Positions 43,661-53,389 are shown, counted from the first letter of the stretch. The stretch: 64,000 bases of DNA from Bacillus sp. SD075 (GCF_017355165.1 NZ_JADILK010000002.1:124001-188000); one strand, 5' to 3'. The notes: generated by a model not told the origin, from the letters alone. Numbers and translations are program-made.

Positions 43661-46600
43661 TTATACATATCTAAGAGAAGCAACTTGTCCCATAATGATC
43701 TTAGCAACATTTTCAGCATTTGGAGATTTATAAATCGTAAAGTGTTGAGCTGGAACTGAACGCACTGTTAGTTCCCCAACCAAGTAATTTTCCCAACCTA
43801 CAGTCGTATCATGCTCATTTTCTTCAGCTCGTATAAACAGTACTTTACCATGAAAAGTTCCTGAAATATTGTAGCGATGAATGGCGATATTATTTGCCTC
43901 CCAAATTCCCAAGCCACTCTTAACATCCTCAACTTCTGCGTCCATATGGAGATGACCGCCATCTTTTCCTAAGTTTAAAAGGAATTCCAATAGTTCTTCT
44001 TTGTCCATAAGGGTTAACTCATCAGGATTAAACTTACCATTTGCCCCGTTTGTAATCTTTAATGCATACGATTTAACAAATTCCATTTTGTCAAAATCAC
44101 GAGCTTTACTGAAATGACAGTCCAATAATGTTAACAAACCAACGTCTCTTCCTTCAGCCTCAAAGGAACGGACTATTTCATAAGCCACATTACCACCGAA
44201 CGAATAGCCTGTAATATAATATGGCCCTTCAGGTTGAACAGATAAAATATAAGAAGCATATCGTTTAGCCATATTTAATAAATCATCTTCAAATTTATCA
44301 CTTTCGGGAATCTCCGCACTTTCTATTCCCCATACGTCAAACATTTCATTTAATTCCGCAGCCATTTCTTTATAACACCAAAGTGCCCCTCCGGCTGGGT
44401 GAATGAACCATATTTTTTGGCGATTCTCAGCTGGTGAGACGTGTACTACGCCATTAGGTTTAATGGAGTTTGTTATAACATGGGCTATTCCTTGTATAGT
44501 TGGATAATCAAATACAATAGATACTGGCAAAGTTAGCTCGAATTTCTTATTTAGTTGAGCAATGAATTTCATGGCTAACAACGAATGGCCACCTATTTCA
44601 AAAAAGTTACTATTTATATCGTCGTCTGAGTTTCTGAAGATATCCTTCCATATGATTTGAACTTTCATTAAGGTTTCTTTATCTGTATGATAGTTTTTGT
44701 CATTCTCTATCTTTGTAGCTTCAATACTATTTTCTTGAATTTCAAGTTTGATTGTTTCATCAGCTATTTTTTCCATTTGAGAGATCCATTCTTGCTTCAC
44801 TTCTGAGATTACATGATCCGTAAATAAGTCGTTACAGTATTCTATAGTGAATGTTGAATTCTCTCCATCATGTTCTATGATAAAACTAAGATCGCATTTG
44901 GAAGTATCACTTAAGACCGATTCCATTTTAAATTGCGTATAGGGTTGCTTTTTCAAAAATCTATTGTATACAAACATAACCTGAAATAGTGGCCGATAGT
45001 CACTATCTCTACTCTTTAGAACAGAAGGAATGATTTTTTCTATGGGAATATGCTCATACTTTATGATCTCGGCGTAATCCTGTGCAATCTTTTCGGAAAT
45101 ACTTTTCAATGTGGCATCATCAGTAAAGTTCATTCTAAACGGCACAACATTAACATAATTACCAATTGCTTCAAAATCCTGTTCATAGGTTCTATTAGCC
45201 ACTGGCACCCCAATGCAGATATCTCGTTGACCACTCATTTTAGCAAGGACATAAGCTGCCATTGCTAGATGAATGGAGAATTCTGTAATTGATGTATTCT
45301 GACTAAAAGATAGTATCTTTTGCTCTAGTTCTTTTGGTAGTGAGAACTTTATATGTTTTCCATTTAATGTTTGGGTACTGCCCTTCATCATGCTTGTTGA
45401 GAATCTTGATTTATTTGGAATCCGTTCTAGATACTCCTTCCAAAACTTAAGACCCTCACTAAAATCCATTGAATTTTGATGATGTGCAAATTCGAAAAAT
45501 GCAGCATTCCGTTCCTTATTTACCACTAGATCAGCTTCAATAAGTTGATGTAACTCGTCTACAAATAACTGTGATGACCAACCATCAACTATTAGATGAT
45601 GGAAAGTTAATAATAAATATTCCGCCTTATCAGTACTAAATAATGAGGCACGAAATCCTCCCTTATTTAATTCAAATTTGCTCTGTGCTTCAGTTTGAAT
45701 TACTTTTCTTAGGTTCGCTTCCGTAACTGGATATTCCCTTATTCCCGAATTAAGTGAGCTGTCGTATTTTTGTATATATTCACCATTGTTAGTTAAAATA
45801 ATTCGTGATGATAAAATCGGATGTCTTCTGCGTAAATGGGAAATTGCTTTTTCTATTTTTGCAGTTTTACCTTTTTCAAAGTGTAACAGAAACGCTATAT
45901 GATATTGAGATGCTCCTTTTTCCTGTTCAAAGAATAGTATCCCCTGTTGTCCCAAAGATAATGGTGCTTCAAGATTACCATCAAATTCTTGGTTTATCTT
46001 GTCCAGTTTCTTAGGTACTTCAGAATTCTTTCTATTCTTTAAATTATTCTTTTTCAGATAATCTGCTTGTTTTCGGATTGTTGGATACAAAAAGACAAAT
46101 CCATGTGTTAACGATATCTGAAACTCAGTGGAAAGAAGGTTTGCTAATCGAATGGCCAGTAATGAATGCCCTCCTACTGAGGCAAATGTAGTTGTGGCAG
46201 AAGGAACTTTTTCCCCAATAACATCTTCCCAAATATTCGCAATAACTTGCTCCCATTTATCATGAAGTCCTTCAAAATCATTATTACTTCTAAAAGGTAT
46301 TAAGGATAATTCCCGTCGATTCATTTTCCCATTCTCTAAATAAGGAAAACTATCCATCTGAACAAAAAAATTAGGAATCATATAGGAAGGCAAACGTTTT
46401 TCTATATAGCTTCTTAACTCAATCTCATTCCAAGCCGTAGAATCACAGCGTATATAAGCTACAAGCCATTGTTCTTCGAGTTCTTCACGAACTTCTACAA
46501 CTATATCTTTTACGAACGATGCTTCTCGTATGGTTTCTTCAATTTCACCAAGTTCTATACGAAGCCCTCTTAACTTTATTTGTAAATCTTTACGGCCTCG

Positions 46601-47764
46601 AAATTCGTAATTACCATCTTCTCTAATATAAACAAGATCTCCAGTGAGGTAAGACAATTGACCTGTAGAAGGACATATTACGAACTTCTCTTTTGTAACA
46701 TCCGGTAGACCAAAATACCCCAGCGCCAGACCTTCACCTGAAATCAGTAGTTCTCCTTCGCAACCAGTACCTAAAATATTCAACCCTTCATCCACAACAT
46801 GTACGGAAGCATTATCGATTGGCTTTCCCAGATCGATTTCTCTAAAAAAATGATTTTCATCTGGCAAACAAACTCGATAAGTAGTATCAATAGCTGCTTC
46901 CGTAGGACCATATAAATTTATAATCGGTATGGGTAAATTCTTTTGGATTTTCTTTACTAATGATGTTTGCAAGGATTCTCCACCGCAAAACAAAAGACGT
47001 AAAGATGTAAAATCAGATAATAATTCTTGTTCTGACAATAATTTAAGTACAGTTGGTACAAACTGTACAACTGTTACATTATGCCTTTTGATATCAGTTG
47101 CAATATCAAATGGGTTGGATGATCCAATAACCATGGTAGCCCCAGACGATAGTGGTGCAAATATCTCCCAAACGGAAGCATCGAATCCCGATGCAGTTTT
47201 TTGTAAAAAAACATCATCCTTAGACCAAGAAAATTCTTTTTGCATCCATTGCATATGATTGACGATGGCACGATGCGGGATAACTACACCTTTTGGTCTT
47301 CCGGTAGAACCCGATGTGAAAATGATATAAGCTGGTGTTTCATCATTTATCAGAACTATTGGAGGATCTGCCGCTCTAATTTTGGAATGCTCCCTTAAAT
47401 CTATTGAATTGAGATTAAAGGTTAAATCTGGGACAGAACCATCAGTCATTAATACATTTACTTCTGCTTTTTCAATACAATACCTCAGTCTGTCTATTGG
47501 ATAAGAAGGGTCAAGTGGTACGTACGCAGCACCCGCTTTTAGCGTTGCAAGCATAGCAGCTATTAATGAAATGGATCTTTCTGATGCGATAGCAACACGG
47601 TCTCCCTCGTTAATACCCTTCAATATAAGCAAATGGGCAAGAGCATTTGCCCAATTATCTAATTCTTTATATGATATGACCATATCTTTATCTTTTATTG
47701 CAATGTTATTGGGATAGATAGTTACCATAAGTTCAAAAGTACTTTGAAGAAGCCTATTATTCAT
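43661..47764 (-). CDS. Nonribosomal peptide synthetase, A-T-C-T-TE (1,367 aa)
   Basis: Domain order: adenylation about 10-490 (YIIFTSGSTGRPKG, NLYGPTEAA, GELLISGEGLALGY, TGD), carrier T1 (Ser534 in GGHSLL), condensation about 600-1,040 with active-site HHLIVDG (722-728), carrier T2 (Ser1061 in IGGHSLL), thioesterase about 1,115-1,367 with GYSFGG (Ser1188) and late His in HFTIY. The pocket residues, aligned by eye, read D-A-W-Q-F-G-L-I-D-K, a code I associate with Gln or Glu. One A domain serves two carriers, so T2 must be loaded by the same A domain or in trans. No MbtH gene is visible. The ATG overlaps a tiny upstream ORF. Confidence 0.93.
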   Translation of the reverse strand: MNNRLLQSTFELMVTIYPNNIAIKDKDMVISYKELDNWANALAHLLILKGINEGDRVAIASERSISLIAAMLATLKAGAAYVPLDPSYPIDRLRYCIEKAEVNVLMTDGSVPDLTFNLNSIDLREHSKIRAADPPIVLINDETPAYIIFTSGSTGRPKGVVIPHRAIVNHMQWMQKEFSWSKDDVFLQKTASGFDASVWEIFAPLSSGATMVIGSSNPFDIATDIKRHNVTVVQFVPTVLKLLSEQELLSDFTSLRLLFCGGESLQTSLVKKIQKNLPIPIINLYGPTEAAIDTTYRVCLPDENHFFREIDLGKPIDNASVHVVDEGLNILGTGCEGELLISGEGLALGYFGLPDVTKEKFVICPSTGQLSYLTGDLVYIREDGNYEFRGRKDLQIKLRGLRIELGEIEETIREASFVKDIVVEVREELEEQWLVAYIRCDSTAWNEIELRSYIEKRLPSYMIPNFFVQMDSFPYLENGKMNRRELSLIPFRSNNDFEGLHDKWEQVIANIWEDVIGEKVPSATTTFASVGGHSLLAIRLANLLSTEFQISLTHGFVFLYPTIRKQADYLKKNNLKNRKNSEVPKKLDKINQEFDGNLEAPLSLGQQGILFFEQEKGASQYHIAFLLHFEKGKTAKIEKAISHLRRRHPILSSRIILTNNGEYIQKYDSSLNSGIREYPVTEANLRKVIQTEAQSKFELNKGGFRASLFSTDKAEYLLLTFHHLIVDGWSSQLFVDELHQLIEADLVVNKERNAAFFEFAHHQNSMDFSEGLKFWKEYLERIPNKSRFSTSMMKGSTQTLNGKHIKFSLPKELEQKILSFSQNTSITEFSIHLAMAAYVLAKMSGQRDICIGVPVANRTYEQDFEAIGNYVNVVPFRMNFTDDATLKSISEKIAQDYAEIIKYEHIPIEKIIPSVLKSRDSDYRPLFQVMFVYNRFLKKQPYTQFKMESVLSDTSKCDLSFIIEHDGENSTFTIEYCNDLFTDHVISEVKQEWISQMEKIADETIKLEIQENSIEATKIENDKNYHTDKETLMKVQIIWKDIFRNSDDDINSNFFEIGGHSLLAMKFIAQLNKKFELTLPVSIVFDYPTIQGIAHVITNSIKPNGVVHVSPAENRQKIWFIHPAGGALWCYKEMAAELNEMFDVWGIESAEIPESDKFEDDLLNMAKRYASYILSVQPEGPYYITGYSFGGNVAYEIVRSFEAEGRDVGLLTLLDCHFSKARDFDKMEFVKSYALKITNGANGKFNPDELTLMDKEELLEFLLNLGKDGGHLHMDAEVEDVKSGLGIWEANNIAIHRYNISGTFHGKVLFIRAEENEHDTTVGWENYLVGELTVRSVPAQHFTIYKSPNAENVAKIIMGQVASLRYV

Positions 47765-47790
47765 AGTAATTTAGCGTATTGGAAAATCAA
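47761..47790 (-). CDS. Nine-codon leader ORF overlapping the NRPS start
   Basis: AAAGGAGG lies about 36 bases from the NRPS ATG, too far to serve it, but nine bases ahead of a TTG that reads nine codons (M-I-F-Q-Y-A-K-L-L). Its TGA overlaps the NRPS ATG as ATGA. This looks like translational coupling. It is short and might be chance. Confidence 0.45.
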   Translation of the reverse strand: MIFQYAKLL

Positions 47791-47856
47791 TAACGCTGTC
47801 CTCCTTTAGGTTACTTAGTATGTATTTTAAATTCAAAGCTATTAGAGGAAATAAAC

Positions 47857-47880
47857 CTGTCGGGCGTTAAATCCCGACAG
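47857..47880 (-). terminator. Hairpin between oxygenase and NRPS genes
   Basis: CTGTCGGG and CCCGACAG form a perfect 8-bp stem; on the minus strand TTTATTTCC follows after one G. It may limit NRPS transcription relative to the oxygenase. Confidence 0.6.
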
Positions 47881-47889
47881 ATTTATTAT

Positions 47890-48918
47890 TTATCCATTTA
47901 CAATGCAATCTGTACCGTCAACATAGTGCTCTTTGTGTACTTCTAAATTCCACAAATTGACGGTTTTCATTATCCAACGAGTCCTTTGCTTTTCCACATC
48001 CGTGATTTCTTCAACATCCTTGCCATGGATAGAATGATTGTTTGACAAGGAAATAAACTCCCCCGCTTTTAGTAGGTGTGGAGCCTTTAATTCATGTAAT
48101 AAAACTTTTATTTTATCTACAACTTCCTGTGCTTCTTCTGTAAGACCAACTGTCCGATTTTCAAAATATGCAATATCAAATTCTTCTTCATTCAATAGGA
48201 TAGCGTGATTTTTTGCACGCCCTAACTCAGTACGATTACCATATGTCGATAAATCATCAAAAGGTGTATAGAATAGCTCTTGACGCATCAAATGTAAATC
48301 AGAAGAATCAAGTTTCTGAATTAAATCGATATTTTTGACGAATGTCGTAAAGATCTGATTCCCTTCATATGCCCTCATTGATAACATATTCACAAAATCA
48401 GGTCGAACGAAATGATTTGCTAAGTCTTTATGAAATCCTAAAGCTACCAGTGCTTTTTGTGATTGTGTTTCTGATAAAGATTTCATTGGATAAATATCTT
48501 GAAAGACATCGCCATCGTTTACATTTATATATCCAATAGCTGGAATTTCCATTACTTGTGCATAGAATTGAAGGAAACCTTCCCCAACATATGTTTTTTT
48601 AAGCTCCCTCTTTGATTGAACTGGTGATTCATGGTCAAAAATAGGAACATCTTTATCTATAGGGCAGTTTTGTAGATATAAGTATGGTTCTTCCTTCCAG
48701 ATCCTATTGCCGGCAGCTTTTATTTTTTCCACAATATCCTTTATTTCATCATCGTTTTCCACAATGCTTTCTATTTCCGAACGAAAAGAAGCGTAATCTT
48801 CATAGGGATTGCATTTTAAATCCAAAAATTTATTAGTCAGAAGTTGATTCTCTGCATCTTTAAAGACATAATCAACTTTTAATTTATTCTTTGTACTTGC
48901 ATGAGTATCTACACCCAT
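47890..48918 (-). CDS. Fe(II)/2-oxoglutarate oxygenase, clavaminate-synthase-like
   Basis: From the ATG at 48,918 (GGAGTGGAG upstream; an ATG 21 codons earlier lacks a site) the protein has 342 residues. The iron triad is H163-x-D165 (LGFHKDLANH) and a distal His in LSNNHSIHGKD (H295 or H298); R314 in RTRWIMK should bind 2-oxoglutarate. The layout matches the AsnO/VioC group of amino-acid beta-hydroxylases. It is the first gene of the NRPS transcript and probably hydroxylates the NRPS building block, free or carrier-bound. Confidence 0.88.
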   Translation of the reverse strand: MGVDTHASTKNKLKVDYVFKDAENQLLTNKFLDLKCNPYEDYASFRSEIESIVENDDEIKDIVEKIKAAGNRIWKEEPYLYLQNCPIDKDVPIFDHESPVQSKRELKKTYVGEGFLQFYAQVMEIPAIGYINVNDGDVFQDIYPMKSLSETQSQKALVALGFHKDLANHFVRPDFVNMLSMRAYEGNQIFTTFVKNIDLIQKLDSSDLHLMRQELFYTPFDDLSTYGNRTELGRAKNHAILLNEEEFDIAYFENRTVGLTEEAQEVVDKIKVLLHELKAPHLLKAGEFISLSNNHSIHGKDVEEITDVEKQRTRWIMKTVNLWNLEVHKEHYVDGTDCIVNG

Positions 48919-49981
48919 TAACTTAGCTCCACTCCTATTAATTTTATTTTTACGCAGTAAATCACTAAAGTCTAGATGCAAAAAAATCTAGCAATCTTCT
49001 GAATAATAGGGCCCTATTAATATGTAAATACGTAAAATGATTGCTGGTGCTCCCAAATTTTAACACGGTGGTTTTCAGAATTCAACGAATGTTGAAAAAA
49101 TGGATCTTCTTACTCATTACCCTTCACATTTGAGCTTTTTTTTAACAGGTCAATGTCATGATTCTTCATTTTCTGAACATCTGGCATGGCACTGTTACAA
49201 TGAATCCCACGGAGGATTTTGGTGTTTCATGAAGCATGATTTATGGTGATTGACTGCCTGGCGGATAAATCCTGAGAAAACAAGAAATTGCTTAGCGAAC
49301 AAAATAATTATATTTGATAAACAAGTACTGGAGTATGTGGAGCATCCCCTTATTGACCTTATGGGGTAATGATAATAAAACCATGAGAACAGAAGAATGC
49401 ATCTAATTTGTGGGCAACGCTGCACCGCGACTTTCTACCTGGATCTGCTCTTGGTGTTTACGATGGGTTGGGGAAATTGGTATCGTCTTTTTCGGTAAGG
49501 CGGTGATCACCGTAAATTCTGTAAAAGCATAATGACCTTTCATAAAGTACATAGCATGATAGCACGTGAAAATATATTCAAAATACCCTTCCTTCAATTT
49601 AAACCTCTTGAATGAACCTATGTTAAAAGATCCTCTAGTTCCAACTTTCCCTAACGATTATTTTATTTTCATCTCCCTAATTAGAACTTTCAACATCCAA
49701 ATAGCCTTTTGCACGCTTTGTCGTAAGACCATCTCAAGGGCAAATGACAATTCCCTTTACTTGGTTCCAGATCGATTAACTTGGAGGATGACGTTTTTTA
49801 GAATTTAACTCAGCCCTCTGCAACTCAATTCTAACCAACCTGACTCGATATGCAGCTGAGCCCCTTTTCAACAGGTAATGATTAAAAAATATCACTTGAA
49901 TAAAGCTGTTCCTTTCAAGTGAAAACATAAGTTCACCAAAAAGGGACAAACTGTATTTGAAAAAGAAAGGAGATGTGAGAC
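48919..49981. other. Gene-poor stretch upstream of the NRPS cluster
   Basis: TAATAGGGCCCTATTA (49,004-49,019) is a perfect 16-bp palindrome about 90 bases before the oxygenase start and is a candidate operator. Minus-strand open frames at 49,195-49,597 have no ribosome site and no family I recognise; they may be decayed coding sequence. Confidence 0.4.
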
Positions 49982-50110
49982 ATGACAAAAAAATTCAATA
50001 AAGGCAGCCGTAATCAAAATTCACCGCAATTACACGGACAAGCTCCTGTTAGTGGGGACAACAGCAAAGGAAATAAAAGAAATAAAGATCAGAGCTCTAA
50101 AACAGAATAA
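49982..50110 (+). CDS. Small basic hydrophilic protein (42 aa)
   Basis: AAAGGAG stands nine bases before the ATG. The product starts MTKKFNKGSRNQNSPQL, is rich in Lys, Asn, Gln, Ser and Gly, and has no Cys or hydrophobic segment. Size and composition recall minor small acid-soluble spore proteins, though I cannot place it in one family. A strong terminator follows five bases after the stop. Confidence 0.65.
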   Translation: MTKKFNKGSRNQNSPQLHGQAPVSGDNSKGNKRNKDQSSKTE

Positions 50111-50112
50111 CT

Positions 50113-50155
50113 AAATGAAACAAACCGGCCATATTCAGACCGGTTTGTTTCATTT
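50113..50155 (+). terminator. Bidirectional terminator
   Basis: AAATGAAACAAACCGG and CCGGTTTGTTTCATTT form a perfect 16-bp stem. It ends the small basic gene and can also end transcription arriving from the symporter operon on the minus strand. Confidence 0.88.
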
Positions 50156-50392
50156 GTAGATAGTCTTCTTTGTTATTGGGGCAGAAAGCCAAATAATCAT
50201 TCTGAAAGTTACCCTTCCCCCTTCAATCCAAAATGGGCGACTCATTGAATGATCCTGTGTCCACTGGACACACTTTGGTTCCAAAAAGTCCAATTCATTA
50301 TCTGCGTTCATGACTGCCCCGAAAAAAGTTTTAAGTGGAGAGCATTCGTTTTTCAAAACCATATTGGAAATTAGTATAAAAACCATGTAGAG

Positions 50393-51916
50393 TTAGCTAT
50401 TTGATTCTTTTTGCATCAGGACCTTGTGCCCTGCTGTTGATGTCTCCAAATCATCGGTACCTTGATGAGTATAAGTAATGTTTTTGGTCATCAGGCTTAC
50501 CACCACCAAGACTGCGATATTGACAACTAGGGCTATAATTCCTACATTCAGGTCTTTAATGGCTTGAGGAAGATAAGGAAACAGTTGTCCAATTTTTATG
50601 TGCCCCAGTTCCATAATAGAGACTAGCACTCCTCCTGTTATAATCCCGGCGAATGCTCCATGTTTGGTTACAAAATTCTTTCTCAACAAACTTGCGAAAA
50701 AGGCAGGAGCAAGTTGTGTAATGAAATTATAGGCGATTAAAGCAAGACTAAAGAGGGAATTTCCACCTTTAAAGGTCAAGTAAATCCCTATGAGAGAAAT
50801 TAAGGGAACCAAATATTTTACCAGTTTTGCAATCTGATTTTCCGTTGCTGATGGAGTGAATACGCTATATATATTTTTTGCAAGCAATGTTGATATTGAC
50901 ATCAACAGCATGGAACTTGGCACTAAAGCGGCTAACACGCCAGTTCCACCAATTAAGCCCACAAACCATGGATCAAAATCCTGTTTAGAAAGCTGCAGCA
51001 AGATTTGATCGGCTTCGCCGCCTTTTAATCCAGGCATCTGTAAGATAGCTGCAAATCCAACAAAAAAGGCAAACAATAAAATCAATTGGTACATTGGCAT
51101 TAGGATTGCGTTTTTCCGTAAAGCTTTTTCGCTAGAGGCAGCATATATGGGAGAAAAACCGTGCGGCCACATATAAAATCCAATAGAGCTTAATATAACA
51201 GTGGATATATACCACGAAACGCTCATTCCCTGATCTGGAAGTATGGTATAGTTCGGCTTTGCCTGTTCAATTGCCTCATACATAGGCTGAAGACCGCCAT
51301 AATAATGAAGAGGGAAATAAACTCCTAAAAATACGACAATGCCAAGAATCAGAATATCCTTCAAAATAGCTGTCCTGGCAGAGCCGTGAATACCGGAAAT
51401 CATGACAAAAATGGTAACGCCAATTGCTCCTACCCAAATGGCAGCTTTAGAAGAAATAGCCCCATAGGATGTTGCTGAAACGATATATCCTAACCCCTTC
51501 AATTGCAGCACCAGGTAGCAAGTACAAGCTACAACACCTATAACCGCAACAAGCACACCAAGATAAGGACTTTGATATTTTTTTACAAAAAAGTCAGATT
51601 GGGAAACTAATTGGTGTTTCTTTGCATACCTCCAGATAGCAGGAAATGTCCAATAGGAGATCACTGTAGCCAGGCAGCCATATGATACGATACTAAAGAT
51701 GGAACCCCCTTCCCCATAAGCAGATCCACTTGCACCCAAAAAGGTAAAGGTTGTATACATTTCACCAGCGGACAAGAGGAAAATCAATAGGGCTCCCATC
51801 CCGCGTCCTCCAACCGACCATTGTTCCAAGTTCATTTCTTTCCCTTTTTTAGCCTGTATACCGATCAAAACAGAAATGACGAAAAAAAACAGGATAAAAA
51901 ACACGGCAATATTCAT
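50393..51916 (-). CDS. Sodium:solute symporter (SSS family)
   Basis: This 507-residue protein with 13 or so hydrophobic segments shows the SSS signature LEQWSVGGRGMGALL and LLSAGEMYTTFTFLG. It is longer than the symporter at 5,560 and not a close copy. The start overlaps the stop of the DUF3311 gene by four bases; such DUF3311-plus-SSS pairs are a known two-gene transporter form. The gene upstream is an M20 amidohydrolase, so the symporter should import its substrate or product. Confidence 0.9.
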   Translation of the reverse strand: MNIAVFFILFFFVISVLIGIQAKKGKEMNLEQWSVGGRGMGALLIFLLSAGEMYTTFTFLGASGSAYGEGGSIFSIVSYGCLATVISYWTFPAIWRYAKKHQLVSQSDFFVKKYQSPYLGVLVAVIGVVACTCYLVLQLKGLGYIVSATSYGAISSKAAIWVGAIGVTIFVMISGIHGSARTAILKDILILGIVVFLGVYFPLHYYGGLQPMYEAIEQAKPNYTILPDQGMSVSWYISTVILSSIGFYMWPHGFSPIYAASSEKALRKNAILMPMYQLILLFAFFVGFAAILQMPGLKGGEADQILLQLSKQDFDPWFVGLIGGTGVLAALVPSSMLLMSISTLLAKNIYSVFTPSATENQIAKLVKYLVPLISLIGIYLTFKGGNSLFSLALIAYNFITQLAPAFFASLLRKNFVTKHGAFAGIITGGVLVSIMELGHIKIGQLFPYLPQAIKDLNVGIIALVVNIAVLVVVSLMTKNITYTHQGTDDLETSTAGHKVLMQKESNS

Positions 51917-52113
51917 CTTGAATCCCCCTTCTGATTAGCAGGATCCAGTAGATAGATAACCCCCATAATACCTGTGGTCAGCACGGACCAGAGTACAATC
52001 CAAAAGTGGAAAAATGGCATTCCCAGAACATAGGGAGTCACTTTATTTGTAAACAAAGCGCCTACTATAAAGCCAAGAAAAGGGATAACTCCGAGCCAAT
52101 ATATTTTTTTCAT
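51913..52113 (-). CDS. DUF3311 small membrane protein, symporter partner
   Basis: This 66-residue protein has two hydrophobic segments (YWLGVIPFLGFIVGALF and FWIVLWSVLTTGIMGVIYLL) joined by MPFFHFW. The family typically lies directly upstream of SSS symporters, as here, and may be an accessory subunit like the YhjC/YhjB pair. Translation is coupled to the symporter by ATGA. Confidence 0.85.
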   Translation of the reverse strand: MKKIYWLGVIPFLGFIVGALFTNKVTPYVLGMPFFHFWIVLWSVLTTGIMGVIYLLDPANQKGDSR

Positions 52114-52125
52114 CCTCTTAACCCC

Positions 52126-53313
52126 CTAGTACGTTAGATTTAACATTTTCAAAGCCCCATGAACATATAACTTCACCCCATATTGTAAAGCCTGTTCATC
52201 GACTGTGAATTTGGGATGATGGTGAGGATATATAATCCCCTTTTCTTCATTACGGGCTCCTATGACAATATAAGATCCCGGAACCACTTTTTGAAAAGCA
52301 GAGAAGTCTTCACTTCCCATAATCGGCTTTACTATCTCACGACTTCCTTCACCAAATACTTCACAGATCGTTTCGTCCATCAATCGGGTAACTTCTTCAT
52401 CATTAATGGTAGGAGCATAACCAAACTGATAATCGAATTCATAAGTGGCTCCATGTGCTTCCGTAATCCCTTTTACTATGCGTTCGATAAAGGTTGGAAT
52501 GTTTTCCCTCAGCCCCGGATTGAAGCTTCGAACTGATCCACCAATGCTTACCGTACTTGGAATGACATTAATCGCACTTCCCGCATGGAACTGAGTCACT
52601 GAAATCACAAGGGATTCCTGGGCATCCCGATACCTCGAAACAATATGCTGGAGATTCGATACAACCTGTGTTCCAATTGCTATGGGATCGACGGTAAGTT
52701 CAGGCTGTGAGGCGTGCCCCCCTTTACCCACCACGGTAATGTTAAAAGTATCAGCTCCAGCCATTACCGGACCGTAGCCCAAACCAATTTTCCCTAAAGG
52801 ATGAGTCGACAAAAGATGGGTGCCAATGATTATATCCACTCCATCAAGCACACCGGCTCTCACCATTTCTTGAGCTCCACCGGGCGGAAGTTCCTCAGCA
52901 TGTTGAAATAAAAAGCGTACCTCCCCTTTAATTTGATCCTTTAAGTTAGTAAGAATTTTTGCTGTGCCAAGCAGCATCGCCATATGCCCATCATGACCGC
53001 AAGCATGCATGACTCCAGAATTCTGTGACACAAAGTCAAAATCATTCTCTTCCACAATTGGAAGCGCATCCATATCAGCCCGAAGTGCAATCACTTTCCC
53101 AGGCTGCTGACCGATCAAACGAGCCATAATACTCGTTTTTGTCGGACGTGAAATTTCCAATTCACCAAAAGTTTGCAACGTGTCATAAACAAATTGTGCT
53201 GTTTTTTCCTCCTGAAAAGAAAGCTCCGGATACTTATGTAAATATCTTCTCCAATCAACCACTTCATCTTTAACCGCCTCGATTAAATCATGAATTATTA
53301 TCGTTTGAGACAC
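52126..53313 (-). CDS. M20 amidohydrolase (IAA-amino-acid hydrolase/hippuricase type)
   Basis: This 395-residue metal-dependent amidohydrolase has the M20D ligands: ADMDALP, MHACGHDGHMAMLLG, QHAEELPPGGAQEM, GTHLLS and a final IYPHHHPKF. It splits N-acyl or amide-linked amino acids in the cytoplasm. It is the first gene of the operon (amidohydrolase, DUF3311, symporter). A 22-bp palindrome lies about 55 bases upstream and may be an operator for the paralogous regulator next door. Confidence 0.92.
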   Translation of the reverse strand: MSQTIIIHDLIEAVKDEVVDWRRYLHKYPELSFQEEKTAQFVYDTLQTFGELEISRPTKTSIMARLIGQQPGKVIALRADMDALPIVEENDFDFVSQNSGVMHACGHDGHMAMLLGTAKILTNLKDQIKGEVRFLFQHAEELPPGGAQEMVRAGVLDGVDIIIGTHLLSTHPLGKIGLGYGPVMAGADTFNITVVGKGGHASQPELTVDPIAIGTQVVSNLQHIVSRYRDAQESLVISVTQFHAGSAINVIPSTVSIGGSVRSFNPGLRENIPTFIERIVKGITEAHGATYEFDYQFGYAPTINDEEVTRLMDETICEVFGEGSREIVKPIMGSEDFSAFQKVVPGSYIVIGARNEEKGIIYPHHHPKFTVDEQALQYGVKLYVHGALKMLNLTY

Positions 53314-53367
53314 CCACTACAACCCCTTTTTCATTCAATTTACATAACAACCATTAATTTAGGATAG

Positions 53368-53389
53368 TTTAAGGAAAAAATTCCTTAAA
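53368..53389 (-). promoter_or_regulatory. Palindrome upstream of the amidohydrolase operon
   Basis: TTTAAGGAA-AAAA-TTCCTTAAA is a perfect inverted repeat in the expected promoter region of the minus-strand operon. It may bind the regulator encoded at 53,542-54,840; the half-site resembles those before abgT. Confidence 0.45.

Noticed and set aside
49195-49597. Minus-strand frames that might be a decayed gene upstream of the NRPS cluster
   Set aside because: I could not match either frame to a family or join them convincingly, so no pseudogene is called.
50150-50386. 78-codon minus-strand frame next to the SSS symporter
   Set aside because: Runs into a strong terminator, has no ribosome site, and shows no known pattern. 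A decayed gene end is possible.
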